DNA of 40,546 nt from a bacterium. GTDB taxonomy: Bacteria; Myxococcota_A; UBA9160; SZUA-336. The notes under the pieces were generated by a model. That model ran no database searches and was not told the origin of the DNA. It saw only the letters and a list, made by a program, of their open reading frames with translations. Below are positions 16,077 to 24,729 of this stretch, piece after piece. Location: NCBI GenBank assembly GCA_024226335.1, contig JAAELY010000047.1, forward strand, positions 1 to 40,546, written 5' to 3'. Position 1 is the stretch's first letter, and every line of letters begins with the position of its first letter. The translations under genes and the position numbers were made by a program.

Positions 16077-16382
16077 ATGGCAGACGAGAACCAGAATGGA
16101 TCCAGGGCCGCGGTCAACGGCAGCTGCAAAGGCTGCGGTTGCAGATTGGGCTACACCGCCAGCCAGCGGGAGCAGGAGTGGTATTGCTGTGGCGCCTGCG
16201 CCGGTAGCGATCGCTGCTCATGCGGCTGCAAGCCCGAACTCGAACGCGATGAACCCACAGACGTGTTCGTACCCACGAGGCGAATGTTCGCATCCAGGCA
16301 CCCCGACGGTCTGAAGACCACAGCCGACCGGGTGGACAAGATGCGGGCGTTCCCGTTCAGCGACCGCGATCGCGGCCGCTGA
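16077..16382 (+). CDS. Metallothionein-like cysteine-rich protein
   Basis: 101 residues from ATG 16077, seven bases after the galactosidase stop. The cysteine cluster at residues ~17-54 reads CKGCGCRLGY, then WYCCGACAGSDRCSCGCK: nine or so Cys in CxxCxC and YCCxxCA patterns close to bacterial SmtA/BmtA metallothioneins, which bind zinc or cadmium. It is followed by a cysteine-free tail of about 45 charged residues (DEPTDVFVPTRRMFASRH and on) that typical ~55-residue metallothioneins lack. Metal storage or detoxification in the cytoplasm is inferred. The short spacing suggests co-transcription with the hydrolase, an unexpected pairing. Confidence 0.75.
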   Translation: MADENQNGSRAAVNGSCKGCGCRLGYTASQREQEWYCCGACAGSDRCSCGCKPELERDEPTDVFVPTRRMFASRHPDGLKTTADRVDKMRAFPFSDRDRGR

Positions 16383-16414
16383 ACGCGGACAGAAACACGG
16401 CCGGCGTGAGCTGA

Positions 16415-18325
16415 CTAGAGACCGAAGCGCGCGCGGAAGGCCGCGATGTACGCGTCGATCAACGCCTGCAGCCGGGCTCGCTCCGCAGCGTAGTCCGCGT
16501 TGAACGCCACGGTATCGTCCGTATCGATGTCTCCGTCGATGTCGTAGTCGAAAGACTGGCACCTCGCCGAGACCGGAGCGCTGGGATTGAAGAAGATCGT
16601 CCAGCGGCAGACCGCCTGCTGGAACTGATCTGAATGATCGATCATCGCATTGCGGTTCATATCGCCGTGACGTTGATGGATCGTGATGAAGCGATCTGCA
16701 ACGACGTCGGTGTAGGTGGACGAGGTTCCGTCGGTCCACTCGACGTGTAGTTCGTCCAGGGTATCCGACGCGCCGAGGCCGATATGAACCTCCTTCGGCG
16801 TACCCGAAACGAAACTATCACCCGAGAGCAGGTCGCGACGGCGGGTGACACCGCCTGAAGTGGCATAGACCTTGACACCAACACCGTTGCGGTTCTGACC
16901 CATCTTCTGCACGAAGCCGACGCTCAAGTAGTGGCCCTGATCGGTGCTCGTATTCGCGAACAAGCGATGCGCCTCATCGACATTCGTAACGAGCGCATCC
17001 TCATCGCCATCCCGATCGTAGTCGAACGTCACCAGACCTCGGGAGTCCTGCGGAAAGTCCATACCCGTGGGTGTGACGCGGGAGTACATCTGGTTCCCAT
17101 CGTTCATCATGAGGGCCATCGGCTTCATGATGTTCTCGTCCTGTGGGACCATCATCATCAGGAACTGATCCATGCCGTTGGCCGCGAGAATGTCCTGATC
17201 CCCGTCGTTCTCGACGTCGGTGAACTCCACTCCCCAGCCCCAATATGTATGCAACGGCCCGTAGATGAACGTCTCCTTGTCGAAGCGGAGCACGGATTCA
17301 TCGGCGAACTTGTTCACCCAGAGTACGTTGGCACGGTCATGTCCCAGATCGATAACGCTTTGATTGGCGATGTTCGTGGCATAGATATCCAGATCGCCGT
17401 CGTTGTCGAAATCCGTGGCCGTCAAGCCCATATCATTGCCGAGGTGTGGGCTCGGGTTGTACACGCTATCCGTCGCTCTCGTAAAGACACCGCTGTTATT
17501 GACCCAGAATTCATCTTCTGTGTGGTCGATGGCGACGTGAAGATCGGGCCAGCCATCGTCATTGAAATCCGCGAACAACGCGGAGAAGGTGTCGAAGGTA
17601 TTCTTCTCGAGTCCCGCCGCGACCGTGACCTCTTGGAACTTGAAACCGCCCAGGTTGCGGAACAAGAGCAGCGAGCCGGGAAACTGCGGAGCTCCCGTAC
17701 CCGCTTCAAAGGTCCAGTCGGTCGTCACGATGTCCAGCAGACCATCGCGATCGTAGTCGGCCATCGCCATTCCGGCATGCAGATAGCCGATCGGCTGGAA
17801 GCCGGATCCCGCAGTGACGTTGGTAAACGTACTATTGCCGTTATTGCGCAGCAGTTGATTGGGTGGATTGTTGGGATCTCCGTCGTAGTCGTTGACGACC
17901 ACCAGATCGAGATCACCGTCGTCATCCAGATCTGCGAAGCTCGCGATCCGCGAAAGGCCGTCCGTCAGAGCTGCTGTCGCAAGACCGGCCGACGCGGTCA
18001 CATCGCTGAACGTCGCGGAACCCTGATCGAGATTGTTGCGAAACAGGCGGTTCATATGACCGGCAGTTCCGACGAGGTACACGTCGAGATCGCCGTCGTC
18101 ATCGTAGTCATCGACGGCGCCGCCAGCGCCCATGTTTTGCTGCATGAGCGCCTGGGTCATATCGAGATGAGAAAACGGCATGCCGTAGTCACCGACAAAG
18201 TCGATCCCCGACGCGGCCGTCACATCGCTGTACGAAACTGCGCCTAGCGCCGTTCCGGAAGCGAGGACGAAACCCGCCAGTAGTCCACAGATACCACCAA
18301 AGACTTTGCTTGAACGAGTGCCCAT
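16415..18325 (-). CDS. Secreted FG-GAP/VCBS repeat protein with ASPIC/UnbV domain (CRTAC1-like)
   Basis: 636 residues from ATG 18325 with GAGGGAT upstream. A signal peptide (FGGICGLLAGFVLASGTALGA) is followed by many calcium-binding repeats of the form DYDDDGDLDVYLV, DLDDDGDLDLVVV, DYDRDGLLDIVTT, DFNDDGWPDLHVA, DFDNDGDLDIYAT and DYDRDGDEDALVT, which build a beta-propeller. The ASPIC/UnbV segment begins near GQNRNGVGVKVYATSGG and runs through ELHVEWTDGTSS. The C-terminus carries two EF-hand-like loops (GDMNRNAMIDHSDQ and DYDIDGDIDTDD), similar to a dockerin-type module. Likely an extracellular or surface Ca-binding adhesion protein. It stands alone, convergent with the metallothionein gene. 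Confidence 0.88.
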   Translation of the reverse strand: MGTRSSKVFGGICGLLAGFVLASGTALGAVSYSDVTAASGIDFVGDYGMPFSHLDMTQALMQQNMGAGGAVDDYDDDGDLDVYLVGTAGHMNRLFRNNLDQGSATFSDVTASAGLATAALTDGLSRIASFADLDDDGDLDLVVVNDYDGDPNNPPNQLLRNNGNSTFTNVTAGSGFQPIGYLHAGMAMADYDRDGLLDIVTTDWTFEAGTGAPQFPGSLLLFRNLGGFKFQEVTVAAGLEKNTFDTFSALFADFNDDGWPDLHVAIDHTEDEFWVNNSGVFTRATDSVYNPSPHLGNDMGLTATDFDNDGDLDIYATNIANQSVIDLGHDRANVLWVNKFADESVLRFDKETFIYGPLHTYWGWGVEFTDVENDGDQDILAANGMDQFLMMMVPQDENIMKPMALMMNDGNQMYSRVTPTGMDFPQDSRGLVTFDYDRDGDEDALVTNVDEAHRLFANTSTDQGHYLSVGFVQKMGQNRNGVGVKVYATSGGVTRRRDLLSGDSFVSGTPKEVHIGLGASDTLDELHVEWTDGTSSTYTDVVADRFITIHQRHGDMNRNAMIDHSDQFQQAVCRWTIFFNPSAPVSARCQSFDYDIDGDIDTDDTVAFNADYAAERARLQALIDAYIAAFRARFGL

Positions 18326-18645
18326 ATGCAGATCCCTCTTTCCCTGTCCCTTCCACGCCTTCTCGCACCTTCGCCGGCGAACGGGATCGCCGGGCGGTTT
18401 CGAGTTGCACTCCGCTTCAACTCCGAAGAGGTGCGGATGCACCCTTATGAAGTGGCTCCCGATGGGCGAAAGTGACGACAGGACTCAGCTTTTCCGGTTT
18501 CGAACCCATTTTCCATGCGCGCCCATCGCACCGCAAGTTCCATTATGCATTGTGCACCGGGTGCTCTGTGCGGATAGCTGCGCTACGCAACTCGGAGCCA
18601 AGCGAGATGTGCAACTCGTCGGAAAATTCCCCGTCACTACAGGAG
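18326..18645. other. 320 bp intergenic region
   Basis: Lies upstream of the FG-GAP protein gene and downstream of the cytochrome c gene, both on the minus strand. It should hold the promoter of the former, but I cannot pick out convincing -35/-10 boxes, a strong hairpin or a small ORF. Confidence 0.5.
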
Positions 18646-19020
18646 CTACGGGCGAAGGCCGGAGCCAGGAGCCGGACTTTCGAGGTAGGCAGCCAGTCCG
18701 TCGATTTCCGCCTCGAGAAAGGGCAAGGCCACCATCAGCTTGGTGTCCCGTTTGGGTGCGTAGCCCGATGGGTACTCACCGCGCATCACCCGAGCTTCGA
18801 TCAGTTCCCTGGAGCTACCGGCCACGGCCGGCCCGAGGTTTCCGTCGAGCTTGGGGTCCGGGTTGTGACACGCGATGCAATTGATCGTGTAGGTGCGGAG
18901 CCCCTCTTCGAGCAGGCTCTGGGCTGGCTCCGAGCATGCAGTGCTCAACACGATCAGGGTCAACCCAAGGGAAGCGAGAACGAGAGGCAAGATGGAAAAT
19001 TCGGGCCGGGTGCTGAGCAT
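18646..19020 (-). CDS. Monohaem cytochrome c lipoprotein
   Basis: 124 residues from ATG 19020 with CAGGAG upstream. The signal sequence ends in a lipobox (LIVLSTACSEP), so the mature protein is tethered on the outer face of the inner membrane or in the outer membrane. One haem-binding CxxCH (NCIACHNPDP) lies near residue 47. GNLGPAVAGSS and the methionine-containing segment DTKLMVALPFLEAEIDGLAAYL supply the class I fold and probable axial Met. Small lipid-anchored cytochromes of this type shuttle electrons between quinol:cytochrome complexes and oxidases. It could serve the alternative complex III encoded further on, but that is inference. Confidence 0.85.
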   Translation of the reverse strand: MLSTRPEFSILPLVLASLGLTLIVLSTACSEPAQSLLEEGLRTYTINCIACHNPDPKLDGNLGPAVAGSSRELIEARVMRGEYPSGYAPKRDTKLMVALPFLEAEIDGLAAYLESPAPGSGLRP

Positions 19021-19065
19021 GGGGTCTCCTGATTCGAAACCGGAATCTACCCGGCGTCGCATGAC

Positions 19066-19093
19066 TTGTCTCGTGCGGGCCAGTCCCTATCCT
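19066..19093 (+). promoter_or_regulatory. Candidate sigma-70-type promoter for hisI
   Basis: TTGTCT (19066-19071), 16 bp spacer, TATCCT (19088-19093). It is followed 27 bases later by the hisI start codon, with AAGGAG as the ribosome-binding site. Confidence 0.4.
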
Positions 19094-19120
19094 GCCCCGA
19101 CCCTCACACAAGGAGCGAGC

Positions 19121-19540
19121 ATGAACAGCCTCGAAGAAGGTACCGAGATCCAGCTGGACTTTTCGAAGCTGGCCAAGATCGCACAGACGGGTCAGGACGT
19201 TCTGCCGGTCGTGCTCCAGCACGCCGATAGCGGGGAAGTGCTCTACATCGGGTACGCGAACGAACTGGCGTTGGCCGAGACCCGAACCAAGAAGCAGGCG
19301 GTCCTCTGGTCGACTTCGCGAAACGAACTGTGGCACAAGGGTGCGACTTCCGGTGACTTCCTGGAACTGGTCGAGATCCGCACCAACTGCGAACAGAACT
19401 CGCTGCTCTATCTCGTTCGACCCCGAGCCGGCGGTGCGTGCCACACGAAGAACGCCGACGGTGAGACCCGGCCCACGTGCTACTACCGGCGTTTCCTGGA
19501 ATCCGAGCAGATGGAGTTTACGAAACCAGAGCTTCGCTGA
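19121..19540 (+). CDS. hisI: Phosphoribosyl-AMP cyclohydrolase
   Basis: 139 residues from ATG 19121 with AAGGAG seven bases upstream. Opens the purine ring of phosphoribosyl-AMP in histidine synthesis. The family core is present: VLWSTSRNELWHKGATSGDF, then EIRTNCEQNSLLYLV, GGACHTKN and TCYYRRF. It includes the zinc-binding cysteines (NC, ACH, TCYY) and the substrate-binding SR-ELW-KG-TSG. It lacks a fused HisE domain, and no other his gene is adjacent. The last 23 bp overlap the convergent carboxylase gene. Confidence 0.93.
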   Translation: MNSLEEGTEIQLDFSKLAKIAQTGQDVLPVVLQHADSGEVLYIGYANELALAETRTKKQAVLWSTSRNELWHKGATSGDFLELVEIRTNCEQNSLLYLVRPRAGGACHTKNADGETRPTCYYRRFLESEQMEFTKPELR

Positions 19541-22500
19541 GCCAGCGAATCAAGGTCGGGCGCAGCTGCGCCGGCTCGACCAGGGACTCGAGCGATCCGA
19601 CCTCGAGCGCCCGCTCGACGCTGTGAATCGTGTCGAACTCGGTGGCGAGTTCCGCCTGCTTCTCGAGAATCACGTCACTTACGAGTTGGTCGAGTCGGGC
19701 CCTCCGAGCCACGCGCGCGGCCGTATCGACGGCAGTCTCGACGTCGGCCGTCGCCTCGCGCACGCGCGGATCCGCCAGCGCGCGTTTGCGTACGTCCCTT
19801 GCGAAAACGACCGCGGCCGCGGCCGGCCCACCGATGACCGAAGCAAACGAGCCACTCAGCGCACTCGCACGCATCTGCTCGTTCAACTCGCGGGAGAACA
19901 CGACGTAGGCTCCTCCGTGGTACCGCGTGACCACGACGAAGAGCAGCGGTCCTTCAAAGCGGACGACTGCGCGCGCGATCTCCGCACCGTACTCGAGAAT
20001 GCCTCGTTGCATCGATTCCGGAGAACCGTCGAAACCCGAGAGATTCGCCAGCACGACGGCAGCGCGATTCCCGCTCGCCGCATTCAGTGCTCGCGCCACC
20101 TTCTTCGACGATGCGGGAAACAATGTGCCCGCCGTCCAACTCTCTGGCCCGTGGTTTGGTCGATAACCGAGTCGCGGGAGTGAGCGGCTCTCGATACCGA
20201 CTAGAGCGATCGGAAAGCCACCCAGATGCGAATCCCAGGTAATGGCCATCTCGGCACCGGTCCAATCCCGCCAGCGCTCGATAGATCCGGCATCGGCGTC
20301 TACCAGGGCCCGCATGAGCGGGCGCATGGCAAACGGGCGTTTGCGCTCCGCATTGGCCTGGGAAAAGATATCTCCGACGCGCCGGAAGTCCTCTTCTCCT
20401 TCGTAGACCGCTTGGGTGACGTCCCGATCAGCGGGGTCGGTCGTGCGGAAGGGTCGCGGATGCCTTTCGCCGGGCGATCGGTAACTGCACGCGTGGTGTT
20501 CGAGCAGGATCCCGTATGCGTCGGACAGGTCCCGCGCCTGGTGATGCGCTTCGCCGTTCGGTCCCATGATGCGCTCGTAGCCACCAATGCCGACCTCGTC
20601 TTCGGCGGAAACACCGCCGGAAAACTCGAGTGCCGCGCGGCCGGTCAGTACCATCGACGCACCAGCCAACATGATGAGGATGCCCTTCGACTGCAATCCC
20701 ATCGTGGCCAGCGCGTCAAAATAGCTCTGTGCGCCAACGTTGACGCCGGGCAGGATCAGGTTCACCTCACCGCCGGCGTCGGTGAAAGTCACGAGCTTGC
20801 GCACGACACGCGCCGTCGCGTCGAGATTCTCGGTCCCGCTCTCCATGGCAATACGTGCGCCGGAAGAAACGGCGACCCATTCGACGGGAATGCCCTCGGT
20901 CCGGGCGAGTTCCAACGCGGCGACGATACGATCGCATTCCGGAGCGGCGAGTGCGCCCATGTTCCAGGTCGGATCCCCCAGAATCAACACGCGCCGCATT
21001 CCGGTCGGATGTTTGAGCGTCGGTGTACGAATCACCCCGAAGACGACACCGCAGGTGCTCTCGCCGGGCTCGCGCACGACGCGCACAGCACGCCCGTCGC
21101 GCAGATCGTATTCCTCGAAATCTCCCGGCCCGATTGGACGGCCGAGCGCGTGACTCTCGCCCTCGGGTGGAGCCGTGAACAGGCGGATGATCTCGTAGGG
21201 GTAGACGAGGCCGCGCGCACGCGCGGCGGCCACGCGGCGTTCGTAGGGTGTGGCGGGTTCCAGCGGACGGTCGTGAGGCTCGCGAAAACTCCACTGAACG
21301 CGATTCCCCGATGGATTGCCCGCCAGCACTTCGATCTTGCGCGGTCTCTCACCGGGCGCCACGGGATTCACACTCGCGATCCTGACGATGACCTTCTCGA
21401 GACCGAGGTGACCGGTCTCGGGTGATAGACGTCGCAGTGTCTCGGTGAGCAGTGCATCGCTGAGCACGATCGGCGGCCGGACGAACACGTACAGGCGATT
21501 CCACTGCATGCGCCGCGCGGGATCCTGATTTCCCTGGAGCGAGCGCATCGCCTCGATCGCCTCGTGGAAACGCTGTTCGAAAGCGGGGATGCTCGGCTCC
21601 AAAGGAACTCCGGGGCCGAGATCCGTCACCTCCGAGAAGCACAGGATCCGCTGGTCACCGCTTCCATCCCGGGAGCGGCCGGAGAACGCGAGGATACCGG
21701 GAAAACCAGGCGACTCGATGCGCTCGAGATCGAAATTCTCCAGTCGCCAGATCTCAAAGCGCTGCACCTCTTCCACCGACAGCGAGAGTTGGCGGGCTCG
21801 CTCTTCGAGCATCTCGTGCTTGGGCGGCGGAACCAGGGTGAAGTCGAAATCGATCACCGGGCTCGCGCTCTCGGAGTCGCTCGATCCATTGGGTCGCTCG
21901 AACACGCGGAAGCGCGCCTGCGTTGCGAGATCCGCCACCCTCGCGCCGACGGCATTCCTCAACATCGCCAGGCGATCGAGCACTTCGGAAAGATCGGGAT
22001 GTCGCGAAAACGTCTCTCCGGTCTCGCCGAGGCGAATCAATTGCTGCAGTAACGCGCCGACCAGACGGCTGCGCAACATCAGGGTGGTTCGCGTCGCGTA
22101 GATGCGCAGAACCGCGCGCTCGAGCGCATCGTCGGGTGTCAGCCCCTCCACGTCGTAGTGCTTCAGCGTCCTGCGCAGAAGATCCAGGAATTCCGGAGCG
22201 ATACCCGCGCCCTCGGCTGCGATGCGCCGCAGATACATGGTGAGGCGCGCATCGCTAGATGGCCCCAGTTCGTCGCCGGCCAGGCGCGTGGGCGCACGGC
22301 TGAACAGCGCTTCGATATCGGCGAAGATCTCGAGCATCGCCGCGAGCTGTGAAAGCTCCGCGCGTAGTCCGTCAGAGCCAGCCTCGACGGGTGCCTGCAG
22401 AATCTGGATCAATCGATCGGCTCGTTCGGGGTTCACGTCGTAACCCATGAGCAGACGACGCGACTCGGAGCGCAGAGCGTTTGCGCCCCGAATGCGCACC

Positions 22501-24605
22501 GCAGCTGCCGCTTCGCTCGCCTGCGCGAAACCCACCTGCCCGTCCGCGTCGAAGAAAACGTCGAGCGGGTCATCCTCGAGCGGAAGCTCGAGGGCGTCGG
22601 AGGGTTCGGCTTGCACTCGATCGCCGGAACTCGGCTCGATGATCAAGATGACATCCCCGGCGGAAACGCGGTTTCCGGCGCGTGCGACGACTTCGCGTAC
22701 GACTCCCGCCATGGGTGCAAGCAGGGCCGTTTCCGTCTTCATGGCCTCGAACAGACCGACCCGTTGGCCCGCGCGGACGTTGTCACCCGGTTGCACTGCG
22801 ATCTCGATCAAGAGCGCGGGCGCAGGTGCGCGAACCTTGCCCCCGACATCACTCTCGACACGGTGCAGACAGCCATCGATTTCGATTCGCACTTCGACAG
22901 GCGACTGGCTGATCAGGATCTGGAAGCGCCGCTCGGAGAGGATGAGCACACGCGTATGCTTGTCCTGCTCGAGCAGCGTGACCTCCATGACGCGATCGCC
23001 CATGTACACGCGGTAGGCGTTTCCACCGATTGCGAACACACGCAGGCGATAGGGACAACCGGCGTAGACGAGATCGATCTCGACACCCGACGACGCCGGA
23101 ATCTCGCGCGGGCGCCCGCGACCAGCGGCGGTGAAAAAATTCGTCCGCACCGCCTCGCGTTCGCGCTGGTAGACCTGAATGGCGGCAATCAACAGGGCCT
23201 CGATGCAGGGACGCTGTGAGCGCGCGAGATTCGAACTGTCGAGCCAGTCCGTCTGGACACCGCCGCGACGGAAATCGGAGTGATCGAGCACATCCAACAG
23301 GAAACCCTTGTTGGTCATGCCACCTTCCACCACGACGCGGGCATCGCTGACGGCACGAACGAGGCGGGAACGCGCCTCCTCGCGAGTTGAACCGCGAGCC
23401 AGGATCTTGGCCACCATCGAGTCGAACTCAGGTGGAACCGAATCCCCGGAGACGATACCGGAGTCGACCCGGATGCCGGGACCGGAAGGCAGATCCAATA
23501 GCGCGATGCGACCCGGACTGGGCGCAAATTCCGAGGAAGGATCTTCGGCGCACAGACGTACTTCGATCGCACAGCCGCGCTCTGAAGCCGGTTCCTTGGG
23601 CAAGGCGTCACCACGGGCGATCTTGATCTGCCACTTGACCAGATCCACGTCGGTCAGAAGCTCAGTCACTCCGTGTTCGACCTGCAGCCGGGGGTTCACC
23701 TCCAGGAAGTAGAACCCCTCGCTGGTCACCAGGTATTCGCAAGTGGCCACTCCCGTGTAGCCGACCTCGCGCAGCAGGCGCACCGAGGCTTCGCGCAGCT
23801 CGCTCATCAGGGCATCGGGCAGACCGGGGGGCGGCGCTTCTTCGACGACCTTCTGGTGCTTGCGCTGCACGGAGCAGTCGCGGAGCCCGAGTGCCAGTAC
23901 ATTGCCATGCTCGTCGGCAGCCATCTGGACTTCGACGTGACGGGCTCCGACGATCGCCTTTTCGACGAAGAGCGTGCCATCGCCGAAGGAGTTCTCGGCT
24001 TCGGTTTCAGCGCTGTCGAAAACGGCGTCGAGTCCGTCGAGCGATGTGAGCTTGCGGATGCCGCGACCACCGCCACCGGCGGTCGCCTTCAGCATGGCAG
24101 GAAGCCCGATCTGCTCTACGTGTTCGCGCAGGTTCTGGCGCGTTACGGGGCCACTGCTCCAGGGGGAAACCGGTACACCGGCCCGCTCCGCGATGGTTTT
24201 CGACGTAATCTTGTCGCCGAGCGAGCGCATGGTCGCAGCGGACGGACCGAGAAACGCAATATCGAGTGCTTCGAGCTTCTCTACGAAATCCGGTGCTTCG
24301 GCCAGAAAACCCCAGCCGGGCCAGACACTGTCGGCGTGGGTGGCGCGCAGCGCCGCCAGCACGCGGTCGTGATCCAGATAGGCCGGGCGCATCGCGCCCG
24401 AGGGCCCACGGCGCAGGGCCGGACCCAGGGCCAGCGCCTCGTCCGCCTCGCGCACGAAAGGGCCGAAACGATCGGGATCGGTGTAGAGCGCGATCCCGAC
24501 GAGTTCGCTGCGCTCTTCAGTTCGGAGTTCGCGAACGGCGCGAAGACAGCGTGTAGCTGCCTCACCGCGGTTCAAGACAGCGATTCTCTCGACCTTGTGC
24601 CCCAA
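19518..24605 (-). CDS. Single-chain biotin-dependent acyl-CoA carboxylase (BC-BCCP-CT fusion)
   Basis: 1695 residues from TTG 24605, with AGGGG five bases before it. ATP-dependent carboxylation of acetyl-CoA or propionyl-CoA. Residues ~1-445 are biotin carboxylase: IAVLNRGEAATRCLRA, the ATP-grasp glycine loop KATAGGGGRGIRKL, CSVQRKHQKVVEEAPPPG and EVNPRLQVEHGVTELLTDV. A biotinyl carrier domain has its Lys near residue 620 (LFEAMKTETALL). Residues ~660-1080 form a long helical and mixed region (PRKIEVLAGNP near its end) like the central region of eukaryotic acetyl-CoA carboxylase. Carboxyltransferase N and C halves follow (~1100-1640), with GGEVNLILPGVNVGAQSY, GASMVLTGRAALEFSGG, VGIGGYERIMGPNG, and later LANLSGFDGSPESMQRGILEYG and VVVTRYHGGAYVVFSREL. 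Bacteria usually split these over two to four proteins. Substrate not settled. Confidence 0.9.
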   Translation of the reverse strand: MGHKVERIAVLNRGEAATRCLRAVRELRTEERSELVGIALYTDPDRFGPFVREADEALALGPALRRGPSGAMRPAYLDHDRVLAALRATHADSVWPGWGFLAEAPDFVEKLEALDIAFLGPSAATMRSLGDKITSKTIAERAGVPVSPWSSGPVTRQNLREHVEQIGLPAMLKATAGGGGRGIRKLTSLDGLDAVFDSAETEAENSFGDGTLFVEKAIVGARHVEVQMAADEHGNVLALGLRDCSVQRKHQKVVEEAPPPGLPDALMSELREASVRLLREVGYTGVATCEYLVTSEGFYFLEVNPRLQVEHGVTELLTDVDLVKWQIKIARGDALPKEPASERGCAIEVRLCAEDPSSEFAPSPGRIALLDLPSGPGIRVDSGIVSGDSVPPEFDSMVAKILARGSTREEARSRLVRAVSDARVVVEGGMTNKGFLLDVLDHSDFRRGGVQTDWLDSSNLARSQRPCIEALLIAAIQVYQREREAVRTNFFTAAGRGRPREIPASSGVEIDLVYAGCPYRLRVFAIGGNAYRVYMGDRVMEVTLLEQDKHTRVLILSERRFQILISQSPVEVRIEIDGCLHRVESDVGGKVRAPAPALLIEIAVQPGDNVRAGQRVGLFEAMKTETALLAPMAGVVREVVARAGNRVSAGDVILIIEPSSGDRVQAEPSDALELPLEDDPLDVFFDADGQVGFAQASEAAAAVRIRGANALRSESRRLLMGYDVNPERADRLIQILQAPVEAGSDGLRAELSQLAAMLEIFADIEALFSRAPTRLAGDELGPSSDARLTMYLRRIAAEGAGIAPEFLDLLRRTLKHYDVEGLTPDDALERAVLRIYATRTTLMLRSRLVGALLQQLIRLGETGETFSRHPDLSEVLDRLAMLRNAVGARVADLATQARFRVFERPNGSSDSESASPVIDFDFTLVPPPKHEMLEERARQLSLSVEEVQRFEIWRLENFDLERIESPGFPGILAFSGRSRDGSGDQRILCFSEVTDLGPGVPLEPSIPAFEQRFHEAIEAMRSLQGNQDPARRMQWNRLYVFVRPPIVLSDALLTETLRRLSPETGHLGLEKVIVRIASVNPVAPGERPRKIEVLAGNPSGNRVQWSFREPHDRPLEPATPYERRVAAARARGLVYPYEIIRLFTAPPEGESHALGRPIGPGDFEEYDLRDGRAVRVVREPGESTCGVVFGVIRTPTLKHPTGMRRVLILGDPTWNMGALAAPECDRIVAALELARTEGIPVEWVAVSSGARIAMESGTENLDATARVVRKLVTFTDAGGEVNLILPGVNVGAQSYFDALATMGLQSKGILIMLAGASMVLTGRAALEFSGGVSAEDEVGIGGYERIMGPNGEAHHQARDLSDAYGILLEHHACSYRSPGERHPRPFRTTDPADRDVTQAVYEGEEDFRRVGDIFSQANAERKRPFAMRPLMRALVDADAGSIERWRDWTGAEMAITWDSHLGGFPIALVGIESRSLPRLGYRPNHGPESWTAGTLFPASSKKVARALNAASGNRAAVVLANLSGFDGSPESMQRGILEYGAEIARAVVRFEGPLLFVVVTRYHGGAYVVFSRELNEQMRASALSGSFASVIGGPAAAAVVFARDVRKRALADPRVREATADVETAVDTAARVARRARLDQLVSDVILEKQAELATEFDTIHSVERALEVGSLESLVEPAQLRPTLIRWLSEALVS

Positions 24606-24661
24606 CGATACCCCTACGAATGAGCGACGATCCTACCCCATTCGCTGCGTCGAGGCGCACC

Positions 24662-24694
24662 GCTTGCAGCCTGCAAGCTCCCCGGAAAGCCGGG
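24662..24694 (-). promoter_or_regulatory. Two adjacent inverted repeats between actF and the carboxylase gene
   Basis: GCTTGCA, GCC, TGCAAGC (24662-24678) and CCCGG, AAAG, CCGGG (24681-24694). Together they lie 36-69 bp downstream of the actF stop and 57 bp upstream of the carboxylase start. They could terminate or attenuate act transcription, or bind a regulator of the carboxylase. No T-tract follows. Confidence 0.4.
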
Positions 24695-24729
24695 TAAGGG
24701 ATTTCCGCTCAATTCGGGACGCGGAAGCG

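Noticed and set aside
16931-18247. Long plus-strand open frame (438 codons)
   Set aside because: It is the antisense of the FG-GAP protein, whose repeats are unmistakable; the frame has no motif of its own.
20226-21425. Plus-strand open frame of about 400 codons
   Set aside because: Antisense to the carboxyltransferase part of the fused carboxylase; open only because of GC-rich codon bias.
23673-24623. Plus-strand open frame of about 316 codons
   Set aside because: Antisense to the biotin carboxylase domain, without recognisable protein features.
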